DNA of 64,000 bases from Nocardioides sp. Iso805N (GTDB taxonomy: Bacteria > Actinomycetota > Actinomycetes > Propionibacteriales > Nocardioidaceae), in NCBI RefSeq assembly GCF_000364605.1, contig NZ_KB822578.1, positions 1 through 64,000 of the forward strand. The letters run 5' to 3'. Every line of letters begins with the position of its first letter. The first letter of the stretch is position 1. The translations under genes were made by a program, and so were the position numbers. Of the stretch, positions 46,259-56,179 are shown piece after piece. A model generated the notes under the pieces. The model did not search any database. It was given only the letters and a program-made list of their open reading frames with translations, and was not told the origin of the DNA.

Positions 46259-47287
46259 ATGTCCGACAGCACCGCCCCCGCCACGCGGCCGCGGGTCCTC
46301 TCCGGGATCCAGCCGACCGCGGACAGCTATCACCTCGGCAACTACCTCGGTGCCGTGCGCAACTGGGCGGATCTGCAGGAGGGCTACGAGCCGTTCTTCT
46401 TCATCGCCGACCTGCACGCACTGACGGTCGAGCAGGATCCGAAGGTGCTGCACCGGCGTACCCGCGTGGCGGCCGCGCAGCTGCTCGCCGCTGGTGTCGA
46501 CCCGGAGCGCAGCGCGATCTTCGTGCAGTCGCACCTGCCCGAGCACGCTGAGCTGGGCTGGATCATGCAGTGCATCACCGGCTTCGGCGAGGCCCGCCGG
46601 ATGACCCAGTTCAAGGACAAGTCCGCCAAGGGCGGCGAGGGTGCGGCAAGCGTCGGACTGTTCGCCTACCCGATGCTGATGGCGGCCGACATCCTGCTCT
46701 ACCGGCCGGCCTACGTCCCGGTCGGCGAGGACCAGCGCCAGCACCTGGAGCTGACCCGCGACCTCGCGCAGCGGTTCAACAGCCGCTACAAGAAAACGTT
46801 CCGCGTGCCGGAGCCGTACATCCTCAAGGAGACGGCCAAGATCTACGACCTGCAGGACCCGACCAGCAAGATGTCGAAGTCCGCATCAAGCCCCGGCGGC
46901 CTGATCGAGATGCTCGACGACCCGTCGGCGAGCGCCAAGAAGATCCGCTCGGCCGTGACCGATTCGGGCACGGAGGTGCGCTTCGACGAGACCGAGAAGC
47001 CCGGTGTCTCCAACCTGCTGCGGATCTACTCCGCTCTGACCGGCACGGAGATCGCCACCCTGGAGGAGAAGTACGCCGGACGCGGCTACGGCGACTTCAA
47101 GAAGGACCTTGCCGACGTCGTGGTCGACTTCGTCACGCCGTTCCGCAGCCGCACCCACGAGCTGCTCGAGGACAACACCTACCTCGACCAGGTCCTCGCT
47201 CAGGGCGCCGAGCGCGCCCGGGCGGTCGCGTCGCGGACCTTGGCCGACGTGTACGAGCGGGTGGGCCTCGTACCCGCCGGTCGCTAA
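46259..47287 (+). CDS. trpS: Tryptophanyl-tRNA synthetase
   Basis: 342 residues, class I synthetase that charges tRNA-Trp. [20 protein letters not shown] holds the HIGH-like element (HLGN), then [32 protein letters not shown], and the KMSKS loop [16 protein letters not shown]. Start choice: ATG 46259 has GGAC upstream; ATG 46250 would add three residues. A TACTGT -10-like box at 46240-46245 means the leader is very short either way. The 2'-5' RNA ligase-like gene follows 9 bp later. Confidence 0.97.
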   Translation: MSDSTAPATRPRVLSGIQPTADSYHLGNYLGAVRNWADLQEGYEPFFFIADLHALTVEQDPKVLHRRTRVAAAQLLAAGVDPERSAIFVQSHLPEHAELGWIMQCITGFGEARRMTQFKDKSAKGGEGAASVGLFAYPMLMAADILLYRPAYVPVGEDQRQHLELTRDLAQRFNSRYKKTFRVPEPYILKETAKIYDLQDPTSKMSKSASSPGGLIEMLDDPSASAKKIRSAVTDSGTEVRFDETEKPGVSNLLRIYSALTGTEIATLEEKYAGRGYGDFKKDLADVVVDFVTPFRSRTHELLEDNTYLDQVLAQGAERARAVASRTLADVYERVGLVPAGR

Positions 47288-47290
47288 GGT
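47285..47290 (+). promoter_or_regulatory. Candidate -10 box for the RNA ligase-like gene
   Basis: TAAGGT overlaps the trpS stop codon and lies exactly 6 bp before GTG 47297, the spacing expected for a leaderless transcript. Confidence 0.4.
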
Positions 47291-47296
47291 CGACTC

Positions 47297-47821
47297 GTGC
47301 GCACGATCGGCGTAGCCATCCCGATCCCGGAGCCGTGGGGCAGCCAGCTCCAGCGCTACCGGGAGTCGATCGGCGACCCGATGGCCGAGCACATCCCGCC
47401 GCACATCACGCTGGTGCCGCCGGTCGACCTGGCGCCCGCCGTGGCGACCGAGGTCGAGCGACACCTGCGCGAGGCGGCGCAGGCGGTGACCCCCTTCACC
47501 GTGCACCTGCGCGGTACGGCGACGTTCCGGCCGCTGTCGCCGGTCGTCTTCGTCGCCCTGGCCGAGGGCATCTCGGGCTGCGAGAGCCTCGAGCAGGCGG
47601 TGCGTAGCGGCCCGCTCGGCGTGGACCTCAACTACCCCTACCACCCGCACGTGACGATCGCGCACGGTGTCGACGAGGCGGTCCTCGACCGGGCCTTCAG
47701 CGATCTTGCCGACTTCGAGGCCCGCTTCGAGGTGGACTCCTTCACGCTCTACGTGCACGACGACGTCGACGGCTGGGTCCCCGGCCACACCTTCGAGCTT
47801 CGAGCCGTCGTCGCGCGCTGA
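47297..47821 (+). CDS. 2'-5' RNA ligase / cyclic phosphodiesterase family (2H) protein
   Basis: 174 residues from GTG. Two HxT motifs of the 2H phosphoesterase fold: PPHITLVPPVD (near 35) and HPHVTIAHGVD (near 118). Both are intact, so it should be active on RNA 2'-5' linkages or cyclic phosphates, although the physiological substrate of bacterial ThpR-like enzymes is unclear. Its TGA shares one base with the ATG of the next gene (TGATG), implying translational coupling to YihY. Confidence 0.88.
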   Translation: MRTIGVAIPIPEPWGSQLQRYRESIGDPMAEHIPPHITLVPPVDLAPAVATEVERHLREAAQAVTPFTVHLRGTATFRPLSPVVFVALAEGISGCESLEQAVRSGPLGVDLNYPYHPHVTIAHGVDEAVLDRAFSDLADFEARFEVDSFTLYVHDDVDGWVPGHTFELRAVVAR

Positions 47822-48858
47822 TGGCCCTCAAGGACCGGATCAGCGCGCGGATCGAGCGTGTCCGCGCGCGCCGGCCCTGGGTGGACCACCTGGTCCGGAT
47901 GCAGGAGCACTACGGCCGGGTCGGGGCATCCCAGCAGGCCGGCGCCGCGACGTACTTCGCCTTCTTGTCGTTCTTCCCGATCATGGCGCTGGCGTTCTTC
48001 GTCGTCGGCCGGGTGGCTCAGGTCTACCCGGAGGCCAGGCACGCGCTGCACCAGGCGATCAACGACGTGCTTCCGGGCCTCATCGGCGGGGGAGACGGAC
48101 AGATCTCGATGGCCCAGCTGGAGGGCGCCGCCAACGCGCTGGGGATCTTCGGCCTGGTCGGTGTGCTGTACGCCGGGCTCGGGTGGCTCTCCTCGCTGCA
48201 GTCGGCGCTGCTGATCGTGTTCGAGACCCCGGCCCAGGAGCGACCCAACTTCGTCATCGGCAAGGTGCGCGACCTGGCCGCCCTGGTCGTGCTCGGCATC
48301 GTGATGCTGATCGCCGTGGCCGCCACCGGGTTCGTCCGCGGCTTCTCCTCCGACGTACTCGACTGGATGGGGGTCTCCGCGGAGCTGGGCTGGCTGCTGA
48401 CCTTGCTCACCATCGTGGTCGGTCTGGCCGCCAACGCGCTGCTGTTCTTCGCCATGTTCACCCTGCTGGCCCGCCCCGATCTGCGGCAGCGCTCCCTGTG
48501 GCGGGGCGCGCTGCTGGGCGCCGTCGGCTTCGAGGCGCTCAAGCAGCTCTCCGGGCTGCTGCTGGGCGCCATCCAGGGCCAGCCCGCATTCCAGGTCTTC
48601 GGCATCGCGCTGATCCTGCTGGTGTGGATCAACTACTTCTCCCGGCTGACCCTCTACGCCGCCGCCTACGCCGTGACGGCCGAGCCGCCGCCGACGGTCA
48701 TCGCGCCACCGGTGCAGGGCCCGTCCTCACCGCCGGCCGAGTTCCTGCCCGCCCTCGCCCGTACGGCGACGCCCTCCCCGGTCCGTTCCTTCGCCGCGGG
48801 GGCTGCGACGATGGCAGCACTCGCCGGCATGTTCGCGATCCTGAGGAGGAAGAAGTGA
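47821..48858 (+). CDS. YihY/BrkB-family inner-membrane protein
   Basis: 345 residues with six hydrophobic segments in the YihY arrangement: QQAGAATYFAFLSFFPIMAL, GLVGVLYAGLGWLSSLQSAL, VLGIVMLIAVAATGFVRG, and IALILLVWINYFSRLTLYAA. A Pro-rich cytoplasmic tail follows, with a final hydrophobic segment GAATMAALAGMFAILRRKK. Once called ribonuclease BN, the family is now considered of unknown function. Coupled to genes on both sides by TGATG and GTGA overlaps. Confidence 0.88.
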   Translation: MALKDRISARIERVRARRPWVDHLVRMQEHYGRVGASQQAGAATYFAFLSFFPIMALAFFVVGRVAQVYPEARHALHQAINDVLPGLIGGGDGQISMAQLEGAANALGIFGLVGVLYAGLGWLSSLQSALLIVFETPAQERPNFVIGKVRDLAALVVLGIVMLIAVAATGFVRGFSSDVLDWMGVSAELGWLLTLLTIVVGLAANALLFFAMFTLLARPDLRQRSLWRGALLGAVGFEALKQLSGLLLGAIQGQPAFQVFGIALILLVWINYFSRLTLYAAAYAVTAEPPPTVIAPPVQGPSSPPAEFLPALARTATPSPVRSFAAGAATMAALAGMFAILRRKK

Positions 48859-49076
48859 AGCTCGAGAAGCGCCACGGCGCGCTGCTGCTCGTCATCGGCA
48901 TCTGGAACCTGGTGACCTGGTCCAACTTCGCCAAGAACCTGGCCAAGACGGCTCAGGACCCCGAGCAGCACCGCCCTCGGCCGTACTACGTCGCCCACGC
49001 CGTACTGATCGTGGTCAATGCGGTCATCGGGGGAGTGCTCGGCAGCCTCGGCCTGAAGGCTCTGCGCTCCCGCTGA
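48855..49076 (+). CDS. SCO4848-like small membrane protein
   Basis: 73 residues from GTG 48855, which overlaps the previous stop as GTGA and has GAGGAGGAAG directly upstream. Two membrane segments: HGALLLVIGIWNLVTWSNFA and YVAHAVLIVVNAVIGGVLGS, with a charged loop DPEQHRPRPYY. It matches the conserved small family named after Streptomyces SCO4848, usually found close to trpS/YihY and the sdh genes as here (from memory). Function unknown. Confidence 0.82.
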   Translation: MKLEKRHGALLLVIGIWNLVTWSNFAKNLAKTAQDPEQHRPRPYYVAHAVLIVVNAVIGGVLGSLGLKALRSR

Positions 49077-49081
49077 CCCGT

Positions 49082-49147
49082 CGAGAGGTCGGTTCCGACG
49101 GACCGAGAGGTCGGTTTCGACGGACCGAGAGGTCACTTCCTCGGCGT
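49082..49147 (+). repeat. Three tandem 22-nt intergenic repeat units
   Basis: CGAGAGGTCGGTTCCGACGG at 49082, CGAGAGGTCGGTTTCGACGG at 49104, CGAGAGGTCACTTCCTCGGC at 49126: strict 22-nt spacing. The orientation is opposite to the array at 49237, so the two arrays flank the terminator at 49190 as an interrupted inverted repeat. Confidence 0.8.
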
Positions 49148-49189
49148 GCAGCCACGCCGTCGCCTGGGCGGTCAACTCGCCTCAGACAG

Positions 49190-49224
49190 CAGTGCCCCCG
49201 CCCGGAGGCGGGGGCACTGTTGTT
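49190..49224. terminator. Strong intrinsic-type terminator between SCO4848-like gene and sdhB
   Basis: CAGTGCCCCCGCC (49190-49202) pairs perfectly with GGCGGGGGCACTG (49207-49219) around a 4-nt loop and is followed by TTGTT. Convergent genes face it from both sides. Confidence 0.85.
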
Positions 49225-49236
49225 GAACTGACTATT

Positions 49237-49306
49237 CAACCCGCGAAAGGTGACCCATCAACCCGCGAAAGGTGACCCATCAACCCGCGAAAGGTGACCT
49301 CTCAAC
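49237..49306 (-). repeat. Three tandem 22-nt intergenic repeat units, opposite orientation
   Basis: CAACCCGCGAAAGGTGACCC occurs at 49237, 49259 and 49281, identical copies with 22-nt spacing; the last runs into TCTCAAC. On the minus strand each reads GGGTCACCTTTCGCGGGTTG. The array ends 6 bp before the sdhB stop codon. Confidence 0.85.
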
Positions 49307-49312
49307 GCAGGC

Positions 49313-50056
49313 TCAGTGGCCCTGCTTGATAGCGGTACGCAGGTCCTTGTTGAGCTGCGAGATCACGTCGAGCGGGATCTCCTTGGGGCAGGCAGCGGCG
49401 CACTCACCGATGTTGGTGCAACCGCCGAAGCCCTCGTGGTCGTGCTGGGCGACCATCGTGGAGACGCGCGAGTAGCGCTCCGGCTGACCCTGCGGCAGCT
49501 CACCCAGGTGGGTGATCTTGGCGCCGAGGAACAGCGAGGCCGAGCCGTTGGGGCACGCCGCGACACACGCGCCACAGCCGATGCAGGTGGCGACGTTGAA
49601 GGCGCGCATGGCCTTGTCACGCGGCGCCGGCACCGAGTTGGCCTCGGGGGCCGAGCCGGTGTTCGCCGAGATGTAGCCGCCGTTCTGGATGATCCGGTCG
49701 AACGCGGAGCGGTCGACGATCAGGTCCTTGACGACCGGGAATGGGTCGGCGCGCCACGGCTCGATGGTGATCGTGTCGCCATCGGAGAAGGAGCGCATGT
49801 GCAGCTGGCAGGTCGTGGTGACCTCCGGGCCGTGCGCCTGGCCGTTGATCATCAGCGAGCACATGCCGCAGATGCCCTCGCGACAGTCGGAGTCGAACGC
49901 GACCGGCTCCTCGCCGTGGGTGACCAGCTTCTCGTTGAGCAGATCGAGCATCTCGAGGAAGCTCATGTCCTCCGAGACGCCCTCGAGAGGGTAGGTGTGC
50001 ATCGCACCGGCGGAGGTCGCGTCGGCCTGTCGCCAGATCTTCAGGGTCAGGTTCAC
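49313..50056 (-). CDS. sdhB: Succinate dehydrogenase iron-sulfur subunit
   Basis: 247 residues from GTG 50056, overlapping the sdhA stop as GTGA. Plant-type [2Fe-2S] cysteines in [18 protein letters not shown] plus CQLHMRS; bacterial ferredoxin domain with [14 protein letters not shown] and [15 protein letters not shown] for the [4Fe-4S] and [3Fe-4S] clusters. It passes electrons from the SdhA flavin to quinone at SdhC. Last gene of the sdhCAB operon; the array at 49237 and terminator at 49190 follow. Confidence 0.97.
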   Translation of the reverse strand: MNLTLKIWRQADATSAGAMHTYPLEGVSEDMSFLEMLDLLNEKLVTHGEEPVAFDSDCREGICGMCSLMINGQAHGPEVTTTCQLHMRSFSDGDTITIEPWRADPFPVVKDLIVDRSAFDRIIQNGGYISANTGSAPEANSVPAPRDKAMRAFNVATCIGCGACVAACPNGSASLFLGAKITHLGELPQGQPERYSRVSTMVAQHDHEGFGGCTNIGECAAACPKEIPLDVISQLNKDLRTAIKQGH

Positions 50057-52116
50057 TTGTAGCTCCGCTGCTTCATCTCGATAGCCGTGTAGATCAGGTC
50101 TTCCTTGTGCAGGACAGGCTTGGCGCCCTCGAGCGAGTCGCCGCCCCACTCCCAGGCCGCGACGTAGGCGAACTCCTCGTCGTGGCGCAGCGCCTCACCC
50201 TCGGGGGTCTGCGACTCGCCACGGAAGTGGCCACCGCAGGACTCGCGACGGTTCAGCGCGTCGATGCACATGAGCTCGCCCAGCTCGATGAAGTCGGCCA
50301 CCCGGCCGGCCTTCTCGAGATCCTGGTTGAGGGAGTCGGCCGAGCCGAGGACCTTGACGTTGGTCCAGAACTCCTTCTTGAGGTCGCGGATCTTGGCGAT
50401 GGCCTCGGTGAGGCCCTCCTTGGTCCGCTCCATGCCGCAGTACTCCCACATGATCTGGCCGAGCTCCTTGTGGATGGACTCGACCGAGCGGGTGCCGTTG
50501 ATCGACAGGAACTTGTCGATCTGGGCCTGCACGCCGGCGCGGGCCTCCACGACTGCCGGGTGGTTCTCGTCGATCTTCTCGAACGGGCCGTCGGCGAGGT
50601 AGTCGCGGATGGTGTTCGGGAGCACGAAGTAGCCGTCGGAGAGGCCCTGCATCAGCGCGGAGGCACCGAGACGGTTGGCACCGTGGTCGGAGAAGTTCGC
50701 CTCGCCGGTGCAGAACAGGCCGTCGATGTTGGTCTGCAGGTCGTAGCCGACCCACAGGCCGCCCATGACGTAGTGCACGGCCGGGTAGATACGCATCGGG
50801 ACCTGGTAGGGGTCCTCACCGGTGATGCGGGCGTACATGTCGAGGAGGTTGTCGTACTTCTCCTCGATCGCCTCCTTGCCCAGCCGGGCGATGGCGGCGG
50901 TCAGGTCGAGGTAGACGCCACGGCGGCGCTTGACCGGGGTGCCGTCCGTGCCCGTCTCGTCGACCTCGGGGCCGACGCCGCGGCCCTCGTCGCACATGTA
51001 CTTGGCCGCACGCGAGGCGATGTCGCGGGGGACCAGGTTGCCGAAGGAGGGGTAGATCCGCTCCAGGAAGTAGTCGCGGTCCTCCTCCGGGATGTCACGC
51101 GGGTCCTTGGCGCAGTCGGCGGCGTTCTTCGGCACCCACATCCGGCCGTCGTTGCGCAGCGACTCCGACATCAGGGTCAGCTTGGACTGGTGCGCGCCCG
51201 TCACCGGGATGCAGGTCGGGTGGATCTGCGTGTAGCAGGGGTTGGCCATGTAGGCGCCCTTGCGGTGCGCACGCCACGCGGCGGTGACGTTGGAGCCCAT
51301 CGCGTTGGTCGAGAGGTAGTAGACGTTGCCGTAGCCGCCGGTGGCGAGCACGACCGCGTCGGCGAGGTGGGTCTCGATCTCGCCGGTGACCATGTCGCGG
51401 GCGATGATGCCGCGGGCCTTGCCGTCGACGAGGACCACGTCGAGCATCTCGTGACGGCTGTACGGCGTCACCGTGCCGGCGGCGACCTGACGCTCCAGCG
51501 CCTGGTAGGCACCGAGCAGCAGCTGCTGGCCGGTCTGGCCGCGGGCGTAGAACGTGCGCGAGACCTGGACGCCGCCGAAGGAGCGGTTGTCCAGGAGGCC
51601 GCCGTACTCGCGGGCGAACGGGACGCCCTGCGCGACGCACTGGTCGATGATGTTGGCCGAGACCTCGGCCAGGCGGTAGACGTTCGACTCGCGCGAGCGG
51701 TAGTCGCCGCCCTTGACCGTGTCGTAGAAGAGCCGGTAGACCGAGTCGCCGTCCTCCTTGTAGTTCTTCGCCGCGTTGATGCCGCCCTGAGCAGCGATCG
51801 AGTGCGCGCGGCGCGGGGAGTCCTGGTAGAAGAACGACTTGACGTTGTAACCGGCCTCGCCGAGGGTCGCGGCCGCGGCGCCACCGGCGAGGCCGGTGCC
51901 GACGATGATCACCTCGAGCTTGCGGCGGTTGGCCGGGTTGACCAGGCGGTTTTCGAACTTGCGGTTGGTCCAGCGGGTGGCGATCGGACCGGTGGGGGCC
52001 TTCGGGTCGACGAGCTTCTCGCCGAGCACGTAGAAGCCGGCCGCGTCGTCGGAGACCTGCACGGACGCCTCGTTGTGGGCGACCAGGCCGGAGAGATCTG
52101 CAGTGGAGGATGCCAT
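50053..52116 (-). CDS. sdhA: Succinate dehydrogenase flavoprotein subunit
   Basis: 687 residues. FAD-binding Rossmann motif [20 protein letters not shown] (about 68-87), the covalent-FAD region [18 protein letters not shown] with the His ligand, substrate-site stretches [18 protein letters not shown] and [20 protein letters not shown], and active-site Arg region. Length and the long middle domain fit the actinobacterial/Bacillus type that pairs with a single cytochrome b subunit. Downstream of sdhC by 8 bp, coupled to sdhB by GTGA. Confidence 0.97.
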   Translation of the reverse strand: MASSTADLSGLVAHNEASVQVSDDAAGFYVLGEKLVDPKAPTGPIATRWTNRKFENRLVNPANRRKLEVIIVGTGLAGGAAAATLGEAGYNVKSFFYQDSPRRAHSIAAQGGINAAKNYKEDGDSVYRLFYDTVKGGDYRSRESNVYRLAEVSANIIDQCVAQGVPFAREYGGLLDNRSFGGVQVSRTFYARGQTGQQLLLGAYQALERQVAAGTVTPYSRHEMLDVVLVDGKARGIIARDMVTGEIETHLADAVVLATGGYGNVYYLSTNAMGSNVTAAWRAHRKGAYMANPCYTQIHPTCIPVTGAHQSKLTLMSESLRNDGRMWVPKNAADCAKDPRDIPEEDRDYFLERIYPSFGNLVPRDIASRAAKYMCDEGRGVGPEVDETGTDGTPVKRRRGVYLDLTAAIARLGKEAIEEKYDNLLDMYARITGEDPYQVPMRIYPAVHYVMGGLWVGYDLQTNIDGLFCTGEANFSDHGANRLGASALMQGLSDGYFVLPNTIRDYLADGPFEKIDENHPAVVEARAGVQAQIDKFLSINGTRSVESIHKELGQIMWEYCGMERTKEGLTEAIAKIRDLKKEFWTNVKVLGSADSLNQDLEKAGRVADFIELGELMCIDALNRRESCGGHFRGESQTPEGEALRHDEEFAYVAAWEWGGDSLEGAKPVLHKEDLIYTAIEMKQRSYK

Positions 52117-52124
52117 GGGATGCC

Positions 52125-52832
52125 TTACTTCGTGATGACGCCGAAGATGGTGAACAGGGGGACCAGCGAGAAGCCACCGGCGATCACGATCGCGACGACC
52201 CAGCCGGCGATGCGGGCTCGCGCACGGGACGCAGCGCTGTTGGTCAGACCCAGGGTCTGGCACGCGCTGAAGGTGCCGTGGTGGAGGTGGAAGCCGAGGC
52301 ACAGCATCGCGATCAGGTAGATGACGCCCATCCACCACGAGGTGCCCGAGAAGCTGTCCACGAGCAGGTTGTAGGGGTCGTTGGTCGCGCCGCCGGAGAT
52401 GTTGATCTTGCCGATGGTGAACTCGAGCAGGTGCCAGATGACGAAGAGCAGCAGCGTCACGCCGCCCCAGCGCATGGTGCGGCTGGAGAGCGAGGAAGCG
52501 ACGTTCTTCTTCACCTGGTACTTGGTGCTGCGGGCGGCACTGGCGCGCTTCCACAGAGCCACGGCCGAGCCGACGTGCACGACGAGCGAGAGGATCAGGA
52601 CGACGCGGATCACCCAGAGGGCGCCGCTACGGGGCAGCATCGGTGTGCCCAGCGTCCGCAGGTGCTCTGCATATGTGTTGTAGGCATCGTGGCCGGAGAA
52701 GGCCTTGAGGTTGCCGTACATGTGCAGTAGCACGAAGAGGATGAAGATGATCCCGCTGGTGGCCATGGCCAGCTTCAGCGCGATCGTCGAGCGCGTCGCG
52801 CGCACTCCCTTGACGAGTTCGGTCGTTGCCAC
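52125..52832 (-). CDS. sdhC: Succinate dehydrogenase cytochrome b subunit
   Basis: 235 residues from GTG 52832. Five membrane segments: [79 protein letters not shown], and [18 protein letters not shown]. Histidines in HMYGNL, HVGSAV, HLLEF and HLHHG are candidates for ligating two b hemes, as in the B. subtilis-type single-subunit anchor. It reduces menaquinone. First gene of sdhCAB; TACGGT lies 8 nt upstream of the GTG on the coding strand, consistent with a short leader. Confidence 0.93.
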   Translation of the reverse strand: MATTELVKGVRATRSTIALKLAMATSGIIFILFVLLHMYGNLKAFSGHDAYNTYAEHLRTLGTPMLPRSGALWVIRVVLILSLVVHVGSAVALWKRASAARSTKYQVKKNVASSLSSRTMRWGGVTLLLFVIWHLLEFTIGKINISGGATNDPYNLLVDSFSGTSWWMGVIYLIAMLCLGFHLHHGTFSACQTLGLTNSAASRARARIAGWVVAIVIAGGFSLVPLFTIFGVITK

Positions 52833-52983
52833 GGGACGACACCGTACTCTTTGTGACGCTCGTCGCGATGCGGGGGGCAGTGTGAGATACGCCCGGTTAC
52901 CCGCGGGTAGTCGCGCCGGGGCTTGCTCGGGGCGCCGGCGATCATCAGCGGGGATCGTGGTGAGCAGTCTGCTGTGCCTGCAT

Positions 52984-53018
52984 TCGTTCCGTCCAATGAA
53001 CGATCAGGTCAGTATGAT
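52984..53018 (+). promoter_or_regulatory. Promoter and likely operator of the LysR gene
   Basis: TCGTTC (52984-52989) and GAACGA (52998-53003) form a perfect 6-bp dyad with 8-bp spacing, a LysR-type site. TATGAT at 53013-53018 is a near-consensus -10, and the ATG at 53025 lies 6 bp further, giving a leaderless message that the regulator could control itself. Confidence 0.5.
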
Positions 53019-53024
53019 CCGAAC

Positions 53025-53909
53025 ATGGATCGATGGTCGCCGAAGCTCGCTCCGCACGTCGCGGCGCTGGTCGCCCTGGCGGAGAACGAGTGCCACATGA
53101 CGCGCGCCGCCTCGGCGCTCGGCATCCCCCAGTCCTCGATGAGCCGCCGCATCCATGCCCTGGAGGAGGAGCTCGGGCTCCCGCTGCTGATCCACGATGG
53201 TCGGATCGTCCGACTCACCCCTGCAGCCCAGCAGTTCGCCCGTCAGGCCCGTGAGCCGTTGCGCGATCTCGAACGGTTGGTCGGGGCGATCACCGGCGCG
53301 GCGGATCCCGACACCGGGACGGTCCGGTTCGGCTTCCCGCTGACGATGGGCTCGGGGCTCGTTCCCGACCTGCTCGTGGAATTCCGGCGGCGCTTTCCCG
53401 GCATCCGGGTCGCGCTCAAGCAGGCGCACGGTGCGCAGCTGGCTGCCGACCTGCTCGCGGGCAGCCTCGACCTGGCTCTCACCATCCCGGCACCCGACCG
53501 CCTGCAGCACACGGTCGTCGGCACGCAGGAGATCCACGTGCTCCTGCCGGAGGACCACCGCTTCGCCGAGGAGGATGAGATCCGGCTCGAGGATCTTCGG
53601 GACGAGACCTTCATCGCCAACCCGGCCAGCTACAACCTGCGCCAGCTCACGGAGTCCTGGTGCCGCAAGGCCGGGTTCAGACCCGATGTCGCGCTCGAGG
53701 TCACCGAGTTCGCCACCATCCGCGAGCTCATCAGCCGAGGGCTCGGGATCGCGCTGCTGCCCCACGACGAGCGCACCCCGCCGGGGATCGTCGAGCGACC
53801 GCTGGTCGGCGAGGGCCATCACCGCGACATCGCGCTCGTGTGGGGTGCCGCGGTCGAGGCACCAGCCACGCGGCGGCTCTCCACGTTCCTCCGCGGGGAG
53901 CTCGCCTGA
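53025..53909 (+). CDS. LysR-family transcriptional regulator
   Basis: 294 residues. N-terminal winged HTH (about 9-66): VAALVALAENECHMTRAASA, LGIPQSSMSRRIHALEEELG, then LIHDGRIVRLTPAAQQFA. The periplasmic-binding-like effector domain starts GTVRFGFPLTMGSGLVPDLL and includes ISRGLGIALLPH. ATG 53025 starts just ahead of the HTH and 6 bp after a TATGAT box. It is divergent from sdhC by 192 bp. In many actinobacteria similar regulators sit beside an MFS pump, but none is adjacent here, so its target is unknown beyond itself. Confidence 0.9.
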   Translation: MDRWSPKLAPHVAALVALAENECHMTRAASALGIPQSSMSRRIHALEEELGLPLLIHDGRIVRLTPAAQQFARQAREPLRDLERLVGAITGAADPDTGTVRFGFPLTMGSGLVPDLLVEFRRRFPGIRVALKQAHGAQLAADLLAGSLDLALTIPAPDRLQHTVVGTQEIHVLLPEDHRFAEEDEIRLEDLRDETFIANPASYNLRQLTESWCRKAGFRPDVALEVTEFATIRELISRGLGIALLPHDERTPPGIVERPLVGEGHHRDIALVWGAAVEAPATRRLSTFLRGELA

Positions 53910-53910
53910 C

Positions 53911-54951
53911 CTACGCCGGCGTGAGCGCGTACGGCGCGACCAGCTCGTCGACCGCGTCACGCCACGTGCGCTCCAGCGCCAGCTCGCGTCCGCGCTCACC
54001 CAGCAGCCGGCGGCGTGGGTCCGCTGCGACGGCCGCGACCGCGTCGGCGAGGCCGCCCTCGTCGGAGGGGTCGTAGAGCAGACCGGTCTCCAGGTGGCGC
54101 GCCACGCCGACGGCGCCACCCGATCGCGGTGCCACCACCGGCAGCCCGGAGGCGGCCGCCTCGCGCAGCGCGTGGCTGCAGGTCTCCTCGGTGCCCGGGT
54201 GGACGAGTACGTCGAGCGAGGCCAGCGCGGTGGCCAGGTCGCCGCAGGTCAAGGGGCCGGTGAAGCGGGCCTCGGGCAGCCGCTGCTCCAGCCAGCCGCG
54301 CTGGGCCCCGTCGCCGATGATCACCGGCCGGATGCCGGGCACGGTCCGCAGCGCCGCGAGCTGCCGTACGCCGTGGCGTTTGGCGAGCGCTCCGACGTAC
54401 CCGACGACGATCCGGGGCCCGTCGGGGCGGCGGGCGCGCGACCACTTCTCCGCGAGCCACTGGTCGCGCAGGGCGGGGGAGAAGGCCGCACCGTCGACGC
54501 CGGGCAGCCACAGCTCGGCCTCGACGTCGAGCTCGGCGAGCCTCTCGACCATCCAGCGGGCGGTGACGACGAGCCGGTCGGCGCGATCAGCGACGCGGGA
54601 GCGCCAGTACTCGATGAGAGGGTCCGGCACCGGCGACTGCTGCACCACCACGGTGCGCACGCCGAGCGCGCGGGCGTGCTTGAGCGCCTTGCGGCCCAGC
54701 CGGCCGGGATTGGCGACATGGACGAGGTCGGGCTCGAACTGCGCCAGCGCCGCCCGCACCTGTCCGCCCGGCTTCGCGACGGGGTTCACTCGGACCACCC
54801 GGCTGCGGTTGTAGCTGCTCAGTCCCGGACCTGGGGCGATGAAGCGCACCTCGTGGCCGGTCTCGATGAGTCGATCGGCGATCGCCTTCAACGTCGTGGT
54901 GGCGCCGTCGGTCGCGGGATAGAACGTGTCGGTGACCAGCGCGATCCTCAT
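53911..54951 (-). CDS. GT4-family glycosyltransferase (MgtA/PimB-like)
   Basis: 346 residues, GT-B fold. N-terminal RIALVTDTFYPATDGATTTL with the acceptor-side Gly-rich loop, PDLVHVANPGRLGRKAL; C-terminal nucleotide-sugar domain IVVGYVGALAKRHGVRQLAA, VIIGDGAQRGWLEQRL, and EETCSHALREAAASGLPVVA with the E-x7-E pattern in variant form. Similar to alpha-mannosyltransferases acting on glycolipids (MgtA, PimB). The stop is 1 bp from the stop of the convergent LysR gene. Acceptor unknown. Confidence 0.87.
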   Translation of the reverse strand: MRIALVTDTFYPATDGATTTLKAIADRLIETGHEVRFIAPGPGLSSYNRSRVVRVNPVAKPGGQVRAALAQFEPDLVHVANPGRLGRKALKHARALGVRTVVVQQSPVPDPLIEYWRSRVADRADRLVVTARWMVERLAELDVEAELWLPGVDGAAFSPALRDQWLAEKWSRARRPDGPRIVVGYVGALAKRHGVRQLAALRTVPGIRPVIIGDGAQRGWLEQRLPEARFTGPLTCGDLATALASLDVLVHPGTEETCSHALREAAASGLPVVAPRSGGAVGVARHLETGLLYDPSDEGGLADAVAAVAADPRRRLLGERGRELALERTWRDAVDELVAPYALTPA

Positions 54952-55026
54952 GTGAACGACGGTGGCCCGATGAGGTGGCGGTACGGCGAGCAGCGGGTGG
55001 ATGTCGCCTGAACTCCTCGGCCGCCC

Positions 55027-56040
55027 TCACTTCGTGGAGCTGCTCGACTTGTCCGCGGAGCCGGACGCCGACGTGCCCAGGACGAGGTTGCTGCCGCTGC
55101 CGGGCCAGCACGAGAACCCGGCCGGGATCGTCTGGCCCGCCTTCACGATCTCCTCCAGCGTGTCCAGGCACTTGCTGACCAGGACGTTCGGGTCGTGCGA
55201 CACCGACGCCGCCAGGGCCTGGTTGGCGGCGGCCTCGGCAGTCGCGGTCTTCTGCCGCTGCTCGGCGATCCGGGTGTTTCCGACCTCGGCCTGGTAGGCA
55301 TTGATCTTGGCCTGGGTCGAGTCGGCCAGCCGCAGGAACGACAGGGTGACCGAGTCGATCAGGATCTGGCTCGTGCCGTGGTTCATCGAGGCCAGACGCT
55401 GGTTCATCTGGTCCTCGATCTGCTGGCTGAACTTGTCGAGGTTCGGAGCGGCACTGATCTGCGTGTTGTCCTGGCTCGAGTTGGCGGCGGTGTTGACGTT
55501 GGCGAGCGGGTTGAAGGTGCCGAGCACGTCGTTGACCGCGCCCTTGAGCTGGGTGACGACGAGGCTGTCGCGGATCGTCTGGTTGACGTCGTTGCTGCGG
55601 TAGTTCTGGAACAGCGTGCTCGCCTCGTCCGGGGCGATGTGCCAGCGGATGGTCAGGTCGGCACACGCGGTCGAGGAGTCGCCGATCCGGACCTGGATGC
55701 ACGAGTTGCCGGCGAACTCGTCCGGCTGGATGGCTGCATCCATCTCGGTGACCTTCTGCCACGGTGCCTTGAGGTGGACGCCGTTGGAGAGGTCCCGGCC
55801 GGTCGGCTTGCCGAAGGAGGTCACCACGCCGACGTCCTTGGTCCCGACGGTCGTGACGCAGTCGGCGACCACCCACACCACCGCCAGCACGACGATGGCC
55901 GCCAGGCCGATGCCGATCACCCTGCCGGTGCGGAGCGGGGCGGCCGGCCTGCCGCCGCTGCGCTTGGCCTGCCCGCGGGTGCGCTCCCAGACCAGGTAGC
56001 CGGCGACGGCGAGGACGACGAGGAGGATCAGGATGCCCAC
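55027..56040 (-). CDS. SPFH/band-7 domain membrane protein
   Basis: 337 residues from GTG 56040 (GAAAGGGT about 6 nt upstream). Two N-terminal membrane segments (GILILLVVLAVAGYLVWE; VIGIGLAAIVVLAVVWVVAD), then the SPFH domain: GVVTSFGKPTGRDLSNGVHL, APWQKVTEMDAA, CADLTIRWHI, a helical region with NQRLASMNHGTSQILIDSV, and a coiled tail (RIAEQRQKTATAEAAANQAL). A Ser-rich C-terminus ends the protein. Band-7 proteins scaffold membrane microdomains; no specific partner gene is adjacent. Divergent from mutA. Confidence 0.85.
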   Translation of the reverse strand: MGILILLVVLAVAGYLVWERTRGQAKRSGGRPAAPLRTGRVIGIGLAAIVVLAVVWVVADCVTTVGTKDVGVVTSFGKPTGRDLSNGVHLKAPWQKVTEMDAAIQPDEFAGNSCIQVRIGDSSTACADLTIRWHIAPDEASTLFQNYRSNDVNQTIRDSLVVTQLKGAVNDVLGTFNPLANVNTAANSSQDNTQISAAPNLDKFSQQIEDQMNQRLASMNHGTSQILIDSVTLSFLRLADSTQAKINAYQAEVGNTRIAEQRQKTATAEAAANQALAASVSHDPNVLVSKCLDTLEEIVKAGQTIPAGFSCWPGSGSNLVLGTSASGSADKSSSSTK

Positions 56041-56179
56041 GGGGACCCTTTCGAAAAGTGTGCGGATGGATGTTCGCGGCGACGAGCGCTCAGGATGCCG
56101 GATCGCGGGCCGGGCCGTGGCCGATGTCCTCGACAGGTCGGGAACGTCACACTCTGTGGCGCAGGCCACTAGCCCTGCC

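Noticed and set aside
49237..49306. Possible CRISPR array (three identical short repeats)
   Set aside because: The 22-nt units are back to back with no spacers, there are no cas genes, and the same unit occurs alone and inverted elsewhere.
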